Origin: Couchioplanes caeruleus | GTDB lineage: Bacteria > Actinomycetota > Actinomycetes > Mycobacteriales > Micromonosporaceae | Length of the DNA: 64,000 bases | Assembly (NCBI RefSeq): GCF_003751945.1 | Contig: NZ_RJKL01000001.1 | Span: 2,480,001 to 2,544,000 of the forward strand | Reading direction: 5' to 3' | Part shown: one piece after another, positions 1 to 7,617 of the stretch | Numbering within the stretch: position 1 is the first letter of the stretch | How the letters are laid out: each line of letters starts with the position of its first letter | Made by a program: the position numbers and the translations under genes | The notes under the pieces: generated by a model | Databases searched by the model: none | What the model saw: the letters and a program-made list of their open reading frames with translations, nothing else | Told to the model about the DNA's origin: nothing

Positions 1-808
1 AGCCGTCAGCCGCGACGGGGACATCTTCGGGCGACCCGCCGTCCAGGAGAACGGTGCAGCTCTTGATTCCCGCCGCCGCATCGACGGCTTTTCCGGCCAC
101 ATTCAGAGTCGCCGTACCCTCGGCGGACAGGGTCAGCGACATCGCCTCGGACGGGTCGTCCACGGTCAGGCTCGGCGGTGTCGTGTTCGGCGACGGCGGT
201 GTGGTGAGCTGTCGAACCTCGACCGAGCGTGGTGCGAGCGTAGCGAATTCCGTATCGGCAAGCATCAGGCGTGCCGAGATCGAGACCGGGCCGGGGCGTA
301 CGGAGACCGCCGCGCTGTACTCTCGCACGCTGCCCGACGGACTGCCCGCCGCCTCGGCGGAGTAATCAGTGCCGTTCACGGTGATGGTGGCGTTCGAGGG
401 TCGGACGCTCGTGTGCGTGAACGTCGCCTGGACGGCGACCCGCAGGTCGAAGCCGTCCGGGCCGCTGTCGAAGGTCGAGCCCTGAGCGGGCTCGGCGACC
501 CGCAGGACCGCCTGCGGCTCCGGCGGGTCGTGCATCGGGCCCTCGCCGTCCCCTCCGTTCGGCGGCCGTAGCTGCGGCGCCATCCTGCCGCGCACGGTGG
601 ACGGCAACGCGAACGACGGCACGGCGGTCGGCGTCGCGGCGTCCAGCGAGACGGCCTGCGCGTGGAACGGATCGTTCGAGCCGAAGTCCAAGGTGATGTA
701 GCTGCGCCCAGGAAAGCTGGTCGGATCGGGCACGTTGTACGACAGGCCGGGAGCGTTGCCGGCGTCGGAGCTGTCCAGGCGCACCAGTGGCGCCACGTTG
801 TCGGTCAT
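1..808 (-). CDS. Beta-rich (Ig-like) protein, N-terminal 269 residues, runs off the left edge
   Basis: The reading frame is open from an ATG at 808 to the window edge, so only the N-terminus is seen and no stop is present. An AAAGGACGAGGAA stretch just upstream supplies the ribosome site. The protein begins MTDNVAPLVRLDSSDAG and has no signal peptide. Residues about 100-180 and about 195-269 read as alternating beta strands with Thr/Ser/Pro linkers ('TTPPSPNTTPPSLTV'), in the style of Ig-like or bacterial Ig domains. It lies 27 bp after the stop of the 630-aa gene and probably shares its operon. A structural or surface role is inference; no family was recognised with certainty. Confidence 0.6.
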   Translation of the reverse strand, partial: MTDNVAPLVRLDSSDAGNAPGLSYNVPDPTSFPGRSYITLDFGSNDPFHAQAVSLDAATPTAVPSFALPSTVRGRMAPQLRPPNGGDGEGPMHDPPEPQAVLRVAEPAQGSTFDSGPDGFDLRVAVQATFTHTSVRPSNATITVNGTDYSAEAAGSPSGSVREYSAAVSVRPGPVSISARLMLADTEFATLAPRSVEVRQLTTPPSPNTTPPSLTVDDPSEAMSLTLSAEGTATLNVAGKAVDAAAGIKSCTVLLDGGSPEDVPVAADG

Positions 809-835
809 TTCCTCGTCCTTTCCTATCGGCCTGAA

Positions 836-2728
836 TCAGACCCCTTGTGGTGTGCGGAACCGTTCCTGCAGACCCAGTGGCGCACCGGTTTCTGGGTCTA
901 TGAAGACGAATGGAGCGGTGAGCGAGGTCGCCGCTCTCCCCGCGCCCTGCGCGAGAACCGCCAGCCACTTGGCAACCGGGCTCAGCGCCTCCCACAACTT
1001 CGTGGCAGCCAACGTCCCGGCACCGACGGCGGCCGCGCCGGCGAGCCATCCGGCCATGTCCTCACCGTTGGCCGCGTGGTCTCCAGCCGCTCGGGCCAGG
1101 GCTTCCACGCCCGCCGGACCGCCCGTTTGCCTCGCCGCGTCGGCCAAGGCATGGGCGAGGACCAGTCCGAGCAGGGTGAGGCTGATGTCTCGCTCATCGA
1201 CCGGCTTACCGGCGGCGCTGTCGTCATCCTTCCGGCTGCCCAGGATCTGATAGCACAGCACGCCCGGGATGGGCACCTCCACATCCATCACGCGGCCGTC
1301 CCAGAGGAGCACCCGCCGCGGTGGAGTCCACGATCCGGGCTCCCAAAACCTGACCGGTCCAATCTTGGACAGGTCGACGTGGTCGGGCACCGGACGGGTC
1401 ACGAAGCGGGCGAACTCGGCGAGCACCTTCGCGGACCACGCCAGCGCGCGCCGTGCAGGAATCGCGTCCACCGTATTGAAGATCTCCCATGCGTTCAGGA
1501 ACAGTAGATATCGGCCGTACAGTTGCTTGGCTCCGCGCACCGCCTGAGCCTTCGGCTTGATCTCGTAGACGTGCCGGAGCGCGGGGTCGAGGATGTCGGG
1601 CTGACCGACCGCTCCGGTGACGACGCTGAGCAGCGCCGTCCTCACCGTCTCCCACAGCGAGTCGGCCGCGGCCACGTCGGAGAGGGTCTTGTCCCCGACC
1701 CGGAATCCCGCCAGTATGTTCTCGGCGACCGTCTTGCGGTCCAGCAGGTACAGCGCGAGGAGGGTTCTTTCGGCGATGAAACCGTCCGTTGGCGAGTGCC
1801 GCCGGATCTCGCCAGCGCTTCGGCGTTCCCGTACCCACGCGTTCAGCTCCGCTCGCTTCGCCGCGGGCAGGCCGAATTTCAGTAGCCGCTTCCAATTGAG
1901 CCTGCTGAGCGGTCGCAGCAGGCGCAGTGTCTTCGGCGGGGGTGCCGCGCCCGCGGCCGCCTCGGACCGGATGCCGGGCGCGGTCGGTGGACCGGCAGCG
2001 GCGATCAGTGCCACGATCCAAGGGTCGGTTTCGGGAGGGTCCGGCTCTGTCTCGAACATGGCCGGATCGACGGCGTCGTCATCGGGCTCGCTCCAGAACT
2101 CGTCGGCTGCGTTGTCGAACTGGCCCTCCGCCTCCGGATCCGGCGGGTCGTCCTGGTGAGCTGGCGCGGCCTTGCCCAGCATCCAGGTCAGGGCCTGCTG
2201 GTTCATCCCGAGCGACGACAGCGCGCGGGAGACGACCTGACCGCACAGCTCTTGCGCTTCTTCCCACGTTGGCGGGCCTTCCCGGGAGACCCCCACGGCG
2301 GTGCGTAGCAGGACGGTCAGAGGCCCCGCGCCGTCCCGGGACGGCGGCTCTGCGGCGACCGGGGCCGGTGACAGCCGGGCATGCGGTACGACAAGTGCGT
2401 GCGCATAGACGGCATCGACAAGATCCCCCGCGACGCGCGCGGATCCGGGAGCACCACGCTCGACACCGAGTGCGCTCATCAGTACGTCCACCAAAGTGAG
2501 CACCGTGACGAGATCCGGATCGAACGACTGCGCTGCGTCCTCGCCGGTTGCCGTGTCCCGGGTGAGCACGGCGGCCCCGTCGAGGGCGCGCTCCCTCTCG
2601 ACTGGACGGCCCTGGACGCAACGCAGGGATGCCGAATCGACCGCTGGGCAGGCCAGCAGGATCGGTTCTCCGTCGGTGATCCGCGATGTCGTTGCCGTGC
2701 CGCTGTGGGCTCGGGAATTCTCGGCCAT
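836..2728 (-). CDS. Unrecognised 630-aa acidic protein
   Basis: Start at 2728 is fixed by an AAGGAGGGCGAAGCA site directly upstream; a longer frame to 3142 overlaps the LysM gene and is rejected. I recognise no domain. Residues about 170-220 form an Asp/Glu/Pro-rich stretch ('PDDDAVDPAMFETEPDPPE'), the middle is Arg/Leu-rich and helical, and the last 100 residues include an Ala/Gly-rich hydrophobic segment ('LAGAAAVGAGTLAATKL') that could be membrane-associated or packed inside an assembly. There is no signal peptide. Its position between a LysM cell-wall protein and a beta-rich protein suggests a shared structure or export route, but this is inference. Confidence 0.7.
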   Translation of the reverse strand: MAENSRAHSGTATTSRITDGEPILLACPAVDSASLRCVQGRPVERERALDGAAVLTRDTATGEDAAQSFDPDLVTVLTLVDVLMSALGVERGAPGSARVAGDLVDAVYAHALVVPHARLSPAPVAAEPPSRDGAGPLTVLLRTAVGVSREGPPTWEEAQELCGQVVSRALSSLGMNQQALTWMLGKAAPAHQDDPPDPEAEGQFDNAADEFWSEPDDDAVDPAMFETEPDPPETDPWIVALIAAAGPPTAPGIRSEAAAGAAPPPKTLRLLRPLSRLNWKRLLKFGLPAAKRAELNAWVRERRSAGEIRRHSPTDGFIAERTLLALYLLDRKTVAENILAGFRVGDKTLSDVAAADSLWETVRTALLSVVTGAVGQPDILDPALRHVYEIKPKAQAVRGAKQLYGRYLLFLNAWEIFNTVDAIPARRALAWSAKVLAEFARFVTRPVPDHVDLSKIGPVRFWEPGSWTPPRRVLLWDGRVMDVEVPIPGVLCYQILGSRKDDDSAAGKPVDERDISLTLLGLVLAHALADAARQTGGPAGVEALARAAGDHAANGEDMAGWLAGAAAVGAGTLAATKLWEALSPVAKWLAVLAQGAGRAATSLTAPFVFIDPETGAPLGLQERFRTPQGV

Positions 2729-2811
2729 TGCTTCGCCCTCCTTGATCGATGAGTTCGCGGCCGTCGGGGCCGGACCTGTGGACTCGATACCGGCCCGGCG
2801 CCGCCGAGGCC

Positions 2812-3492
2812 TCAGGTGAGTCGAAGGACCTGTCCGTCCGCGAGCACATCGGGATCCGAGATGTGGTTCAGCCGGCAGAGCGTGTTGACGGTGGTCCGGT
2901 ACCGACGTGCGATACCGGTCAATGTGTCGCCGGCCCGGACACGGTATGTCCGGGGACGGGTGACCGGCCTGGGGCCGTGCCCCCAGCGGCGTTGCCAATC
3001 GCCGAGTGACTCGCCGCCGAGGATCGAGACGATCGCGTCGATCGCCTCGCGGTCGTTCACATAGGCCCGTCGCACGCTGATGTGGATGTGCCACAGGTGC
3101 GAGTCGTCCGAGGTGGCCGCCTTGTCGCGGACGAAGTCCCATCCCTCCACGTCATGGTCGGCGTCGACGTTGCCATAGAACTCCCGCATCGCGTAGGTAC
3201 GGGGGTCTCTCACCCGGCCGGCGTCCAGCAGCCGCTTGCTGTACCGGGCGATGGTGGTGAAACGACCGGCCTGGGCGTCGGGGAATGTCCAGTCGATGGC
3301 GGCGGCCGCATCGCCCGGGCCTTTGCGGTCCCGGGGCAATCGGATGGAGTAGTCCCATCTCAAGCCCTGGGCCCGCAGACGGTTGCGAGTGTTGTGGTAA
3401 CCGGGCTTGTCAGCGAGAATCCCGCCGAGCTTCGAATCCGGTTCGAGTTTCTTCATTTCCGGCCAGAGCACGCTTTCGATGAGATAAGACAT
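2812..3492 (-). CDS. LysM-domain peptidoglycan-binding protein with endolysin-like N-terminal domain
   Basis: This 226-aa protein ends in one LysM domain (about residues 180-226, 'YRVRAGDTLTGIARRYRTT'), which binds peptidoglycan GlcNAc. The N-terminal ~160 residues contain 'GYHNTRNRL', 'DYSIRLPRDRKGPGDAAAA' and 'SHLWHIHIS', a pattern I associate with actinophage lysin and tail-lysozyme peptidase-like domains; the HxH pair could be a metal site, but catalysis is unproven. There is no signal peptide, which fits a phage-type or injection-structure component. GGAG lies nine bases before the ATG at 3492. It is the first gene of a minus-strand set with the next two genes, divergent from the histidine kinase. 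Confidence 0.75.
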   Translation of the reverse strand: MSYLIESVLWPEMKKLEPDSKLGGILADKPGYHNTRNRLRAQGLRWDYSIRLPRDRKGPGDAAAAIDWTFPDAQAGRFTTIARYSKRLLDAGRVRDPRTYAMREFYGNVDADHDVEGWDFVRDKAATSDDSHLWHIHISVRRAYVNDREAIDAIVSILGGESLGDWQRRWGHGPRPVTRPRTYRVRAGDTLTGIARRYRTTVNTLCRLNHISDPDVLADGQVLRLT

Positions 3493-3741
3493 GGCTTTCC
3501 GCTCCTGTCTGACGGTTTTTCGAACTGATGGGAATCGTTCTTACGTCGTGCGGCAGATCTGCGGCGCTGTTATGCCAGCGATTCTCGGGTCCGCGCTTTT
3601 CTGCATTCTCATTTCGCAGTTCTTACCGTGCCACTCGCCGTGGACCGCGCCGCCCCTGGTTTCCCTAACGCTGGAGGGGGGAAAACCCTACGAATAGCCA
3701 GATAACATTGCTAAACCGTCTATTGCGGGCCAAGATGGGGC

Positions 3742-5535
3742 ATGCTCAGGCGGTGGCAACAGGGTCGGCTCGGCCCGTGCCGGGCGGCTCCCCGGCTGGC
3801 GATGCGGTGGCCGCTCCGGAGCCGGATGCCCGCCGCGGCCGGTCCGGCGATGGCGGGATTTGTCGGGGTCGCCGCGGCGGCGGCCGGGTTCGCGCTCTCC
3901 GCAGTCAGCCATCCGTACCCGTGGTCCGTGTGGCTGCCGGTGCAGTGCGTGGGCCTGTCCTTCGTGGCTGCCGGCGTCGTCGGCTGGGCGCGGCAGCCGG
4001 AGAACGGCTCCGGCCGGCTGATGGCCGCGGTCGGAATCACCTGGTACGTCGGTGACCTGCAACTCAGTACGAACCAGGCGCTGTTCGCTGTCGGGTTCTG
4101 CCTCTTCTACGTGCCCGCGGCGGTCTTCGCACACATGATCCTGGCGCTGCCGACCGGGAGGCTGGCCGGACGCGCCGACTGTGCCGTGGTCGGTGCGCTG
4201 TACCTCGCCGTGTCGCTCCCCCAGGTCCCGCGGTACGTGTCCGAGTCGCCGGTCGAACCGCAGATCTGGGGCTCCATGGACAACATGTCGATGTGGGCCC
4301 CGGTGGGAAGCGTGTCGGGCGGCGTGTTGACGCTGGCAGCGTTCGGGCTGGTGGTGCGCCGCTGGTGGACCGCCGGGAGAGCGGCACGCCGCATGCTCGC
4401 CGCACTGTGGAGCACCGGGATCGTCGGCGGCGGGATTGCCCTGGTCTGGATCGGAGCGACCCTGGCCCACGTCAGTCCGGGCACGCAGCGAGCCCTGCTC
4501 TTTCTCTTCGCCGTGGCGTTGGTGTTCACACCGTTCGCGATCCTGACCGGGCTTCTGCGCGTGCGACTGGCCCGCCTTCAGGTGGCCAACCTGGTCCTGC
4601 AGGTGGAGGCCGCCGCCGAACCCCGGCGGCTGCGGGACGCCCTCGCCGAGACGCTGGGTGATCCGACGCTGCAGGTGTGGTTCCGGCTGCCCGACGGTGG
4701 CTACGCCGACCCTGACGGACGCGTACGCGAAGAGGTGCCGATCGACGGCCACGCCAGCACGGCGGTCGATTGCCGCGGCGAACGTCTGGCCGTGCTGGTC
4801 CACGATCCGGCACTGCGCGACCAAGGCAGTCTCGTCGAGGCCGTCGTCGCGACCGCCCGGCTGGCCCTGGAGAACGCCCGCCTGCTTGCTGCCCAACGCG
4901 CACAGCTGGAGGAGGTACGCGCCTCGCGGGGACGCATCGTCGCCGCCGCTGACGAGGAACGGCACCGCATCCAGCGCGACCTGCACGACGGCGCCCAGCA
5001 CAAATTGCTGGCGATCTCGCTGCTCATCGGCCGGGCGCGCAACGAGCTGCCGGTCACCACCACAACTGCCACCACGTTCCGGCATCTGGGCACTGCGGCC
5101 GTGCAGCTGCAGGATGTCATTCGAGAGCTGCGCCAGCTCATCGAGGGCATCGACCCGCCGGCCCTCACGGAGCAAGGACTCATGGCGATCGTCGAAACCC
5201 TGGCCGAACGCGCACCGATACCCGTCGAGTACGACGTACCACCGCAACGGTGGCCCGTGTCGGTCGAGCGCGCCGCATACTTCGTGATCAACGAAGGCCT
5301 GACCAACATCTACAAGCACGCCGGGGCCAGCCGCGCCGTCGTCCGGGTGGAGAGCACGGCCGATTCTCTGGTCCTGTCCGTCATCGACGACGGCACCGGC
5401 GAGGCAGACGTGGACCGCGGTAGCGGGCTGAGTGGTCTGCAGGACCGGGTCTCGGCCGTCGGAGGCACGCTTGTCATCGACAGCCGTCCCGGAGCGGGCA
5501 CATGCCTCAGGGCGGAGCTGCCATGCGGGTCGTGA
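3742..5535 (+). CDS. NarL-family sensor histidine kinase
   Basis: A 597-aa membrane sensor kinase. The first ~260 residues hold about six hydrophobic segments; then comes a GAF-like linker (about 290-385) and a HisKA_3 dimerisation domain with the phospho-acceptor H415 in 'RDLHDGAQHKLLAIS'. The HATPase domain shows an N-box ('NEGLTNIYKHAG') and glycine boxes ('DDGTGEADVDRGSGLSGL'). It autophosphorylates and should pass the phosphate to the response regulator, whose ATG overlaps this gene's 3' end. No strong Shine-Dalgarno is visible at 3742, so a start further in (for example 3850) is possible. The signal is unknown. Confidence 0.88.
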   Translation: MLRRWQQGRLGPCRAAPRLAMRWPLRSRMPAAAGPAMAGFVGVAAAAAGFALSAVSHPYPWSVWLPVQCVGLSFVAAGVVGWARQPENGSGRLMAAVGITWYVGDLQLSTNQALFAVGFCLFYVPAAVFAHMILALPTGRLAGRADCAVVGALYLAVSLPQVPRYVSESPVEPQIWGSMDNMSMWAPVGSVSGGVLTLAAFGLVVRRWWTAGRAARRMLAALWSTGIVGGGIALVWIGATLAHVSPGTQRALLFLFAVALVFTPFAILTGLLRVRLARLQVANLVLQVEAAAEPRRLRDALAETLGDPTLQVWFRLPDGGYADPDGRVREEVPIDGHASTAVDCRGERLAVLVHDPALRDQGSLVEAVVATARLALENARLLAAQRAQLEEVRASRGRIVAAADEERHRIQRDLHDGAQHKLLAISLLIGRARNELPVTTTTATTFRHLGTAAVQLQDVIRELRQLIEGIDPPALTEQGLMAIVETLAERAPIPVEYDVPPQRWPVSVERAAYFVINEGLTNIYKHAGASRAVVRVESTADSLVLSVIDDGTGEADVDRGSGLSGLQDRVSAVGGTLVIDSRPGAGTCLRAELPCGS

Positions 5536-6233
5536 TCGCGGAGGATTCCGGCCTGCTCCGCCAGATGCTCGTGGAGTTGCTCACCCGCCACGGACTGACC
5601 GTGGTCGGGGAAGCCACCACCAAGGACGAGATCCTGACCCTGGTCGACCGCACCTCACCGGACGTCGCGATCCTCGACATCCGCCTACCGCCCGGACAGA
5701 GTGACGAAGGACTGCAGGCCGCAAGGGCCATCCGCTCCCGCCATCCGGCTGTCGGTCTGCTCATCCTGTCCCACTACGCCGAAACCTCCTACGCCATGCG
5801 CCTGCTCGAGTACGGCGCGCGCGCGGTCGGCTACCTCGTCAAGGACCGGGTCCAGGACACCGACCGGCTCATCGACGGCATCCGACGCGTTGCCGCCGGG
5901 GATGTCGTCATCGACCCGGAGGTCGTCCACCAGGTGATGTTCCGCCGCCGCACCGTCGATCCCCTGGAACGGCTCACCGCTGCCGAACGGGAAGTGCTGG
6001 GCCTCGTCGCGGAAGGACTGTCCAACGCCGCGATCGCCAGGCGGCTCAACTACAGCCTCAAGACGGTGGAGAAACGGCTGACCTCCATCACGCACGCCCT
6101 CGATCTGCCGACGGCTGCCGCGGACAACGGCCGCAGCGAGGTCAACGTCCGCGTCCTGGCCGTGCTGACCTACCTGCGAAGCGCCGGCACCCACTTGACA
6201 CCCCCGCCGCCACGATCGGTCGCCGGCGGATAA
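5523..6233 (+). CDS. NarL/LuxR-family response regulator
   Basis: A 236-aa two-domain regulator. The receiver domain (residues 1-125) has the acidic pocket ED7-8 and phospho-acceptor D52 ('VAILDIRLPPG'), with K105-like 'LVKDRV'. The LuxR helix-turn-helix is at about 148-195 ('LTAAEREVLGLVAEGLSN', 'SLKTVEKRL'). The ATG at 5523 was preferred over 5502 because MRVVIAEDSG is the usual receiver start and a GGCGGAG site precedes it. It overlaps the kinase gene by 13 bases, so the two are probably co-translated. The C-terminus carries a short Pro-rich tail. Confidence 0.88.
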   Translation: MRVVIAEDSGLLRQMLVELLTRHGLTVVGEATTKDEILTLVDRTSPDVAILDIRLPPGQSDEGLQAARAIRSRHPAVGLLILSHYAETSYAMRLLEYGARAVGYLVKDRVQDTDRLIDGIRRVAAGDVVIDPEVVHQVMFRRRTVDPLERLTAAEREVLGLVAEGLSNAAIARRLNYSLKTVEKRLTSITHALDLPTAAADNGRSEVNVRVLAVLTYLRSAGTHLTPPPPRSVAGG

Positions 6234-6243
6234 CCTCGAACCG

Positions 6244-6270
6244 CTGGGGCGATAGCTGGCGCAGCCCCAG
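6244..6270 (+). terminator. Hairpin after the two-component pair
   Basis: CTGGGGC (6244-6250) and GCCCCAG (6264-6270) form a 7-bp stem with a 13-base loop, 11 bases past the response regulator stop. There is no T-run, so termination is only plausible. Confidence 0.3.
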
Positions 6271-6323
6271 GTCAGCAGTCGTCGGGTGCGGGTTCGGCGG
6301 CGGCGGCCGGTGCCGGGCTGTCA

Positions 6324-6467
6324 GTGGCGGACAAGGACGCCGAGATCGCCCGGCTGCGCGCTGCGGTAGCCGAGCTGCGGCAGGAGATCGGTATCAGACG
6401 CGTTTGCACTGGTGGGGGTCCTGTGGTGGGCGCGGCAGGTTTCGAACCTGCGACCCCTCGCTTGTAA
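6324..6467 (+). pseudogene. Possible transposase-like or coiled-coil gene remnant ending inside tRNA-Val
   Basis: A GTG-initiated frame reads LSVADKDAEIARLRAAVAEL and then QEIG before decaying into the tRNA sequence. The leucine heptads resemble the coiled coil of IS3-type OrfA proteins, but only about 28 residues look coding and there is no ribosome site. It may be a relic next to a tRNA gene or simple chance in GC-rich DNA. Confidence 0.2.
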
Positions 6468-6498
6468 GGCGAGTGCTCTCCCACTGAGCTACGCGCCC
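6424..6498 (-). tRNA. tRNA-Val (anticodon TAC)
   Basis: Read on the minus strand, the 5' GGGCGCG (6498-6492) pairs with CGCGCCC (6434-6428), giving a perfect 7-bp acceptor stem, followed by discriminator A and an encoded CCA (6426-6424). The D arm 'GCTCAGTGGGAGAGC', the anticodon stem CTCGC/GCGAG with loop CTTACAA (anticodon TAC, reading GTA valine codons), and the T arm 'GCAGGTTCGAAACCTGC' are all intact. It stands alone, between the two-component genes and ahpE. Confidence 0.95.
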
Positions 6499-6534
6499 GG
6501 CTTTTCCGACAGCCGGAGTGGTCATCCTACCCGG

Positions 6535-6999
6535 TCAGGCGAGCGCCTCGGCCAGCGCCTTCCGCCATGCTTCCTGGTCGCGCCGGTCGCCGGGGCCCTG
6601 CATTTCGGCGAAGCGGACGATGCCCGCCTTGTCGATGATGAAGGTTCCCCGGTTGGCGAAGCCTGCCTCCTCGTTGAAGATCCCGTACGCCTGGGCCACG
6701 CCGCCGTGGGGCCAGAAGTCGGCCAGGAGGGGGAAGTCGTAGCCTTCCCTCTCCGCCCAGATCTTGTGGCTGTAGGCGGAGTCGACGCTGATCGTGAGGA
6801 CCTGGACGTCGTCGTTGGCGTATGCCGGGAGGTTCTCCTTGATCTCGGCCAGTTCGCCCTGGCAGGTGCCGGTGAAGGCGAGGGGGTAGAAGACCAGCAG
6901 GACCGCCTTGCGGCCGCGGAAGTCCGCGAGGGTGATCTCCTGGTTGTTCTGGTCCTTCAGGGTGAAGTTGGGTGCTTCGGTGCCCGCGTCGATCAGCAT
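6535..6999 (-). CDS. ahpE: AhpE-type 1-Cys peroxiredoxin
   Basis: A 154-aa thioredoxin-fold peroxidase. The peroxidatic C46 sits in 'PLAFTGTCQGEL', matching the PxxxTxxC motif and closely resembling mycobacterial AhpE; there is no typical resolving cysteine, so reduction by an external thiol (mycothiol/mycoredoxin in actinobacteria) is expected. A later Arg ('FANRGTFIIDK') fits the catalytic arginine. It is cytoplasmic and detoxifies organic peroxides and peroxynitrite. It lies downstream of the DUF3052 gene on the same strand, the same neighbourhood as in mycobacteria beside aceE. Confidence 0.9.
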   Translation of the reverse strand: MLIDAGTEAPNFTLKDQNNQEITLADFRGRKAVLLVFYPLAFTGTCQGELAEIKENLPAYANDDVQVLTISVDSAYSHKIWAEREGYDFPLLADFWPHGGVAQAYGIFNEEAGFANRGTFIIDKAGIVRFAEMQGPGDRRDQEAWRKALAEALA

Positions 7000-7090
7000 C
7001 CGGTAACGATAGACGGCCGTGGTGCAGGGCCGCGCGGCGGCGGGTCCGCGCGGCGGGTGGCCGCGACGTGGCAGCGGCGGGTGCAGGTTC

Positions 7091-7522
7091 CTACTTCTTC
7101 TTGGCTCCGCGTGGGGAGACCAGCCGGGCCGCGGTCCAGTCCTTGCCGGCGTTCACCGTGGAGGTCTGCTGGAGGCCGGCCGTCGGTGCGCTCTCGCTGA
7201 CCTCGCTCGGTTCGACGTGGCCGTCACGGCCCGCCTTCGGGGTCAGGAGCCACACCACGCCACTGTCTGCGAGCGGGCCCAGTGCATCCGTGAGCAGTTC
7301 GAACAGGTCACCGTCGCCGTCGCGATACCAGAGCAGTACCGCGTCGACCACCTCGTCGGTGTCCTCGTCGACCAACTCGCCCACGCGTTCGGTCAGGGCG
7401 TCACGGAGATCCTCGTCGACGTCGTCGTCGTAGCCCATCTCCATGACCACCATGTTCGGCTCGAAGCCGAACCGGTCCGCCAGGCTGCGTACGCCGTCGG
7501 CCTGACCAGCGGTCGCGCTCAC
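7091..7522 (-). CDS. DUF3052 family protein
   Basis: The GTG at 7522 is preceded by AAGGAGGAATTCGACA, a near-ideal ribosome site, giving a 143-aa acidic protein. It belongs to the small actinobacterial DUF3052 family: 'ADRFGFEPNMVVMEMGYDDD', 'VVWLLTPKAGRDGHVEPSEV', and a basic C-terminal tail ending GAKKK. Function is unknown; the family is commonly found next to aceE and ahpE, as here, and is not membrane-bound. A huge overlapping frame upstream on the same strand is an artefact of GC bias. Confidence 0.88.
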   Translation of the reverse strand: MSATAGQADGVRSLADRFGFEPNMVVMEMGYDDDVDEDLRDALTERVGELVDEDTDEVVDAVLLWYRDGDGDLFELLTDALGPLADSGVVWLLTPKAGRDGHVEPSEVSESAPTAGLQQTSTVNAGKDWTAARLVSPRGAKKK

Positions 7523-7617
7523 TGTCGAATTCCTCCTTGCTGTTCCGGACGTTTCTGTGGGGGTAGTCCACACACTCAGGGGCTTGCGCGCAAGTGGCGC
7601 ACCGCGTGTGTGGCAAT

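Noticed and set aside
6424..6498. tRNA-Val as an integration site of a current mobile island
   Set aside because: No integrase or attachment repeat found on either side.
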